In this document: in pieces, positions 5,256 to 6,263 of the stretch | Layout of the letters: each line of letters opens with the position of its first letter | How positions within the stretch are numbered: position 1 is the first letter of the stretch | Source: Clostridia bacterium | GTDB lineage: Bacteria; Bacillota; Clostridia; Oscillospirales; CAG-272 | DNA: 6,263 nt | Assembly (NCBI GenBank): GCA_017386965.1 | Contig: JAFOGE010000161.1 | Location: forward strand, 1-6,263 | Direction of reading: 5' to 3' | Translations under genes and position numbers: made by a program | The notes under the pieces: generated by a model | The model's input: the letters and a program-made list of their open reading frames with translations, nothing else | Database searches by the model: none | What the model was told of the DNA's origin: nothing

Positions 5256-6092
5256 ATGGCAGAATGTAATCACGATTGCTCCCATTGCGCGAGCAATTGC
5301 GCTTCGAGAGAACAAGAAAGTCTTCTGATCCCGGCCAACGCATTGAGCGAGGTTGGTCACGTGATCGGAGTCGTCAGCGGAAAGGGTGGCGTTGGTAAAT
5401 CGCTCGTTACCTCGATGCTGGCAGTATTGCTTCAGAGAGAAGGTCTGAAGGTAGGTATTTTGGATGCGGACGTAACCGGTCCTTCGATTCCCAAGTCCTT
5501 CGGCCTGAAAAACGTAGAGGTTTATGGTGATGAGAACGGCATGATCCCGCCCTCCACCACAACGGGAATTGATATGATGTCGGTTAACCTCCTTCTGGGG
5601 GATGAAACCAAGCCCGTGGTATGGAGAGGCTCGCTGATCGCCAGCACCGTTCAGCAGTTCTGGAAGGACACCATCTGGAACGTGGACGTTCTTTTGGTCG
5701 ATTGCCCTCCCGGAACGGGCGACGTTCCGCTGACGGTCTTCCAGTCGCTTCCGCTTGACGGCATCGTGATCGTTTCCAGCCCTCAGGAGCTGGTGTCCAT
5801 GATCGTCAGCAAGGCGGCCAACATGGCAGACATGATGAACATTCCCGTTCTGGGCCTGGTGGAGAACATGAGCTACGTCAAGTGCCCCGATTGCGGACGG
5901 GAAATCAAGGTCTTCGGTGAGAGCCACATCGAGGAGGTTGCAAAGAAGTTCAATTACGATCTTCTGGCGCGCATTCCCATGGATCCCAAGCTTTCCGCGC
6001 TCGTGGACCGCGGCATGATCGAGCTGATGGAAAACGACTATATGGACGGCGCCGTGAAGACGCTGCTGGAAAAGCTGGGATTGGCGAAGTAA
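5256..6092 (+). CDS. mrp: Mrp/NBP35-family Fe-S cluster carrier ATPase
   Basis: This cytoplasmic P-loop ATPase of the Mrp/ApbC/NBP35 group binds a [4Fe-4S] cluster at a dimer interface and passes it to target proteins. The protein is 278 residues. It has the deviant Walker A SGKGGVGKS (41-49) with both the signature Lys43 and Lys48, the switch region LDADVTGPSIP (69-79), the Walker B block DVLLVDCPPGTGD (144-156), and the bridging CPDC motif (Cys210, Cys213). The N-terminus holds a second cysteine group, C4-x3-C8-x2-C11-x3-C15, reminiscent of the N-terminal cluster of Nbp35-type proteins. The DUF59-like domain found at the N-terminus of many bacterial Mrp proteins is absent. AGAGG (5241-5245) is 10 nt before the ATG. 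It appears monocistronic, with its own promoter and a strong terminator. Confidence 0.95.
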   Translation: MAECNHDCSHCASNCASREQESLLIPANALSEVGHVIGVVSGKGGVGKSLVTSMLAVLLQREGLKVGILDADVTGPSIPKSFGLKNVEVYGDENGMIPPSTTTGIDMMSVNLLLGDETKPVVWRGSLIASTVQQFWKDTIWNVDVLLVDCPPGTGDVPLTVFQSLPLDGIVIVSSPQELVSMIVSKAANMADMMNIPVLGLVENMSYVKCPDCGREIKVFGESHIEEVAKKFNYDLLARIPMDPKLSALVDRGMIELMENDYMDGAVKTLLEKLGLAK

Positions 6093-6127
6093 TTTCCGAA
6101 GGAAACAAGCAAGGATGCTTTTTGGAT

Positions 6128-6171
6128 GGAAGCGTTGCATGCGATTTTGCATGGAACGCTTCCTCTCTTTT
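6128..6171 (+). terminator. Rho-independent terminator after mrp
   Basis: GGAAGCGTT (6128-6136) pairs with AACGCTTCC (6155-6163). After one G-G mismatch, CATGC (6138-6142) pairs with GCATG (6149-6153) around a 6-nt loop. TCTCTTTT follows (6164-6171). The stem starts 36 bp after the mrp stop. Confidence 0.9.
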
Positions 6172-6243
6172 GGAAGATGCTTGGTAGGGAAGCTGATGCG
6201 GTCAAGTTTTCGGAAGAAATCAAAATATGAAAAGTATATGAAT

Positions 6244-6263
6244 TTTGCAAAACCCCTTGCAAA
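6244..6263. repeat. Perfect 7-bp inverted repeat at the window edge
   Basis: TTTGCAA (6244-6250) and TTGCAAA (6257-6263) are exact reverse complements separated by AACCCC. The element is cut by the window end, so its full arm length is unknown. It could be an operator or part of a promoter, since TTGCAA resembles the -35 used at 2238. The 72 bp between the mrp terminator and this repeat hold no supported gene. Confidence 0.4.

Noticed and set aside
5208..6152. 314-codon minus-strand open frame opposite mrp
   Set aside because: It is fully antisense to an unmistakable Mrp ATPase and begins inside the mrp terminator.
6227..6263. Mini-frame of four codons with an ATGA overlap to a frame running off the right edge
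   Set aside because: The overlap at 6238-6241 looks like translational coupling, but the downstream piece is only eight codons long here and nothing supports it as coding.

Overview
The window looks like chromosomal DNA from a low-to-mid GC member of the Bacillota, most likely Clostridia; this is inferred. The main support is a rplU-prp-rpmA cluster in which ribosomal protein L27 carries the N-terminal LNLQFF extension that is removed by the cysteine protease Prp. This arrangement is typical of Bacillota and close relatives. The lipobox protein, the strong Shine-Dalgarno sites and the short Mrp protein fit the same assignment. All convincing genes lie on the plus strand. I saw no tRNA, rRNA, CRISPR array, insertion sequence or phage signature.

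Layout. Positions 1-1103 hold a ribosomal-protein operon: L21 (starting at 30), the L27-processing protease Prp, pre-L27, and a strong intrinsic terminator. Positions 1136-2221 encode a lipoprotein whose C-terminal half aligns with barnase-type guanyl-specific ribonucleases. The full set of active-site residues is present, along with two insertions, one of which reads as an EF-hand-like calcium loop. A good sigma-A promoter (2238-2266) then drives a formate/nitrite-transporter-family channel (2299-2967). A 714-residue polytopic membrane protein with a GT-C-glycosyltransferase-like look (3005-5149) follows 37 bp later and is probably co-transcribed. A small hairpin with a T-tract (5150-5181) overlaps the promoter (5172-5200) of an Mrp/NBP35-type Fe-S carrier ATPase (5256-6092), which ends at a strong terminator (6128-6171). 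The last 92 bp hold no supported gene, only a perfect 7-bp inverted repeat at the very edge.

How the parts relate. L21, Prp and L27 form one functional unit: Prp trims L27 before or during assembly of the 50S subunit. The canonical next gene in many Bacillota, obgE, is absent here. The other genes appear to be independent transcription units: a surface-anchored RNase, a small-anion channel with a membrane protein of unknown role, and an Fe-S cluster carrier. The least ordinary item is the lipid-anchored barnase relative with an apparent calcium-loop insertion and no adjacent barstar-type inhibitor. I found nothing that amounts to a clearly new multigene system.
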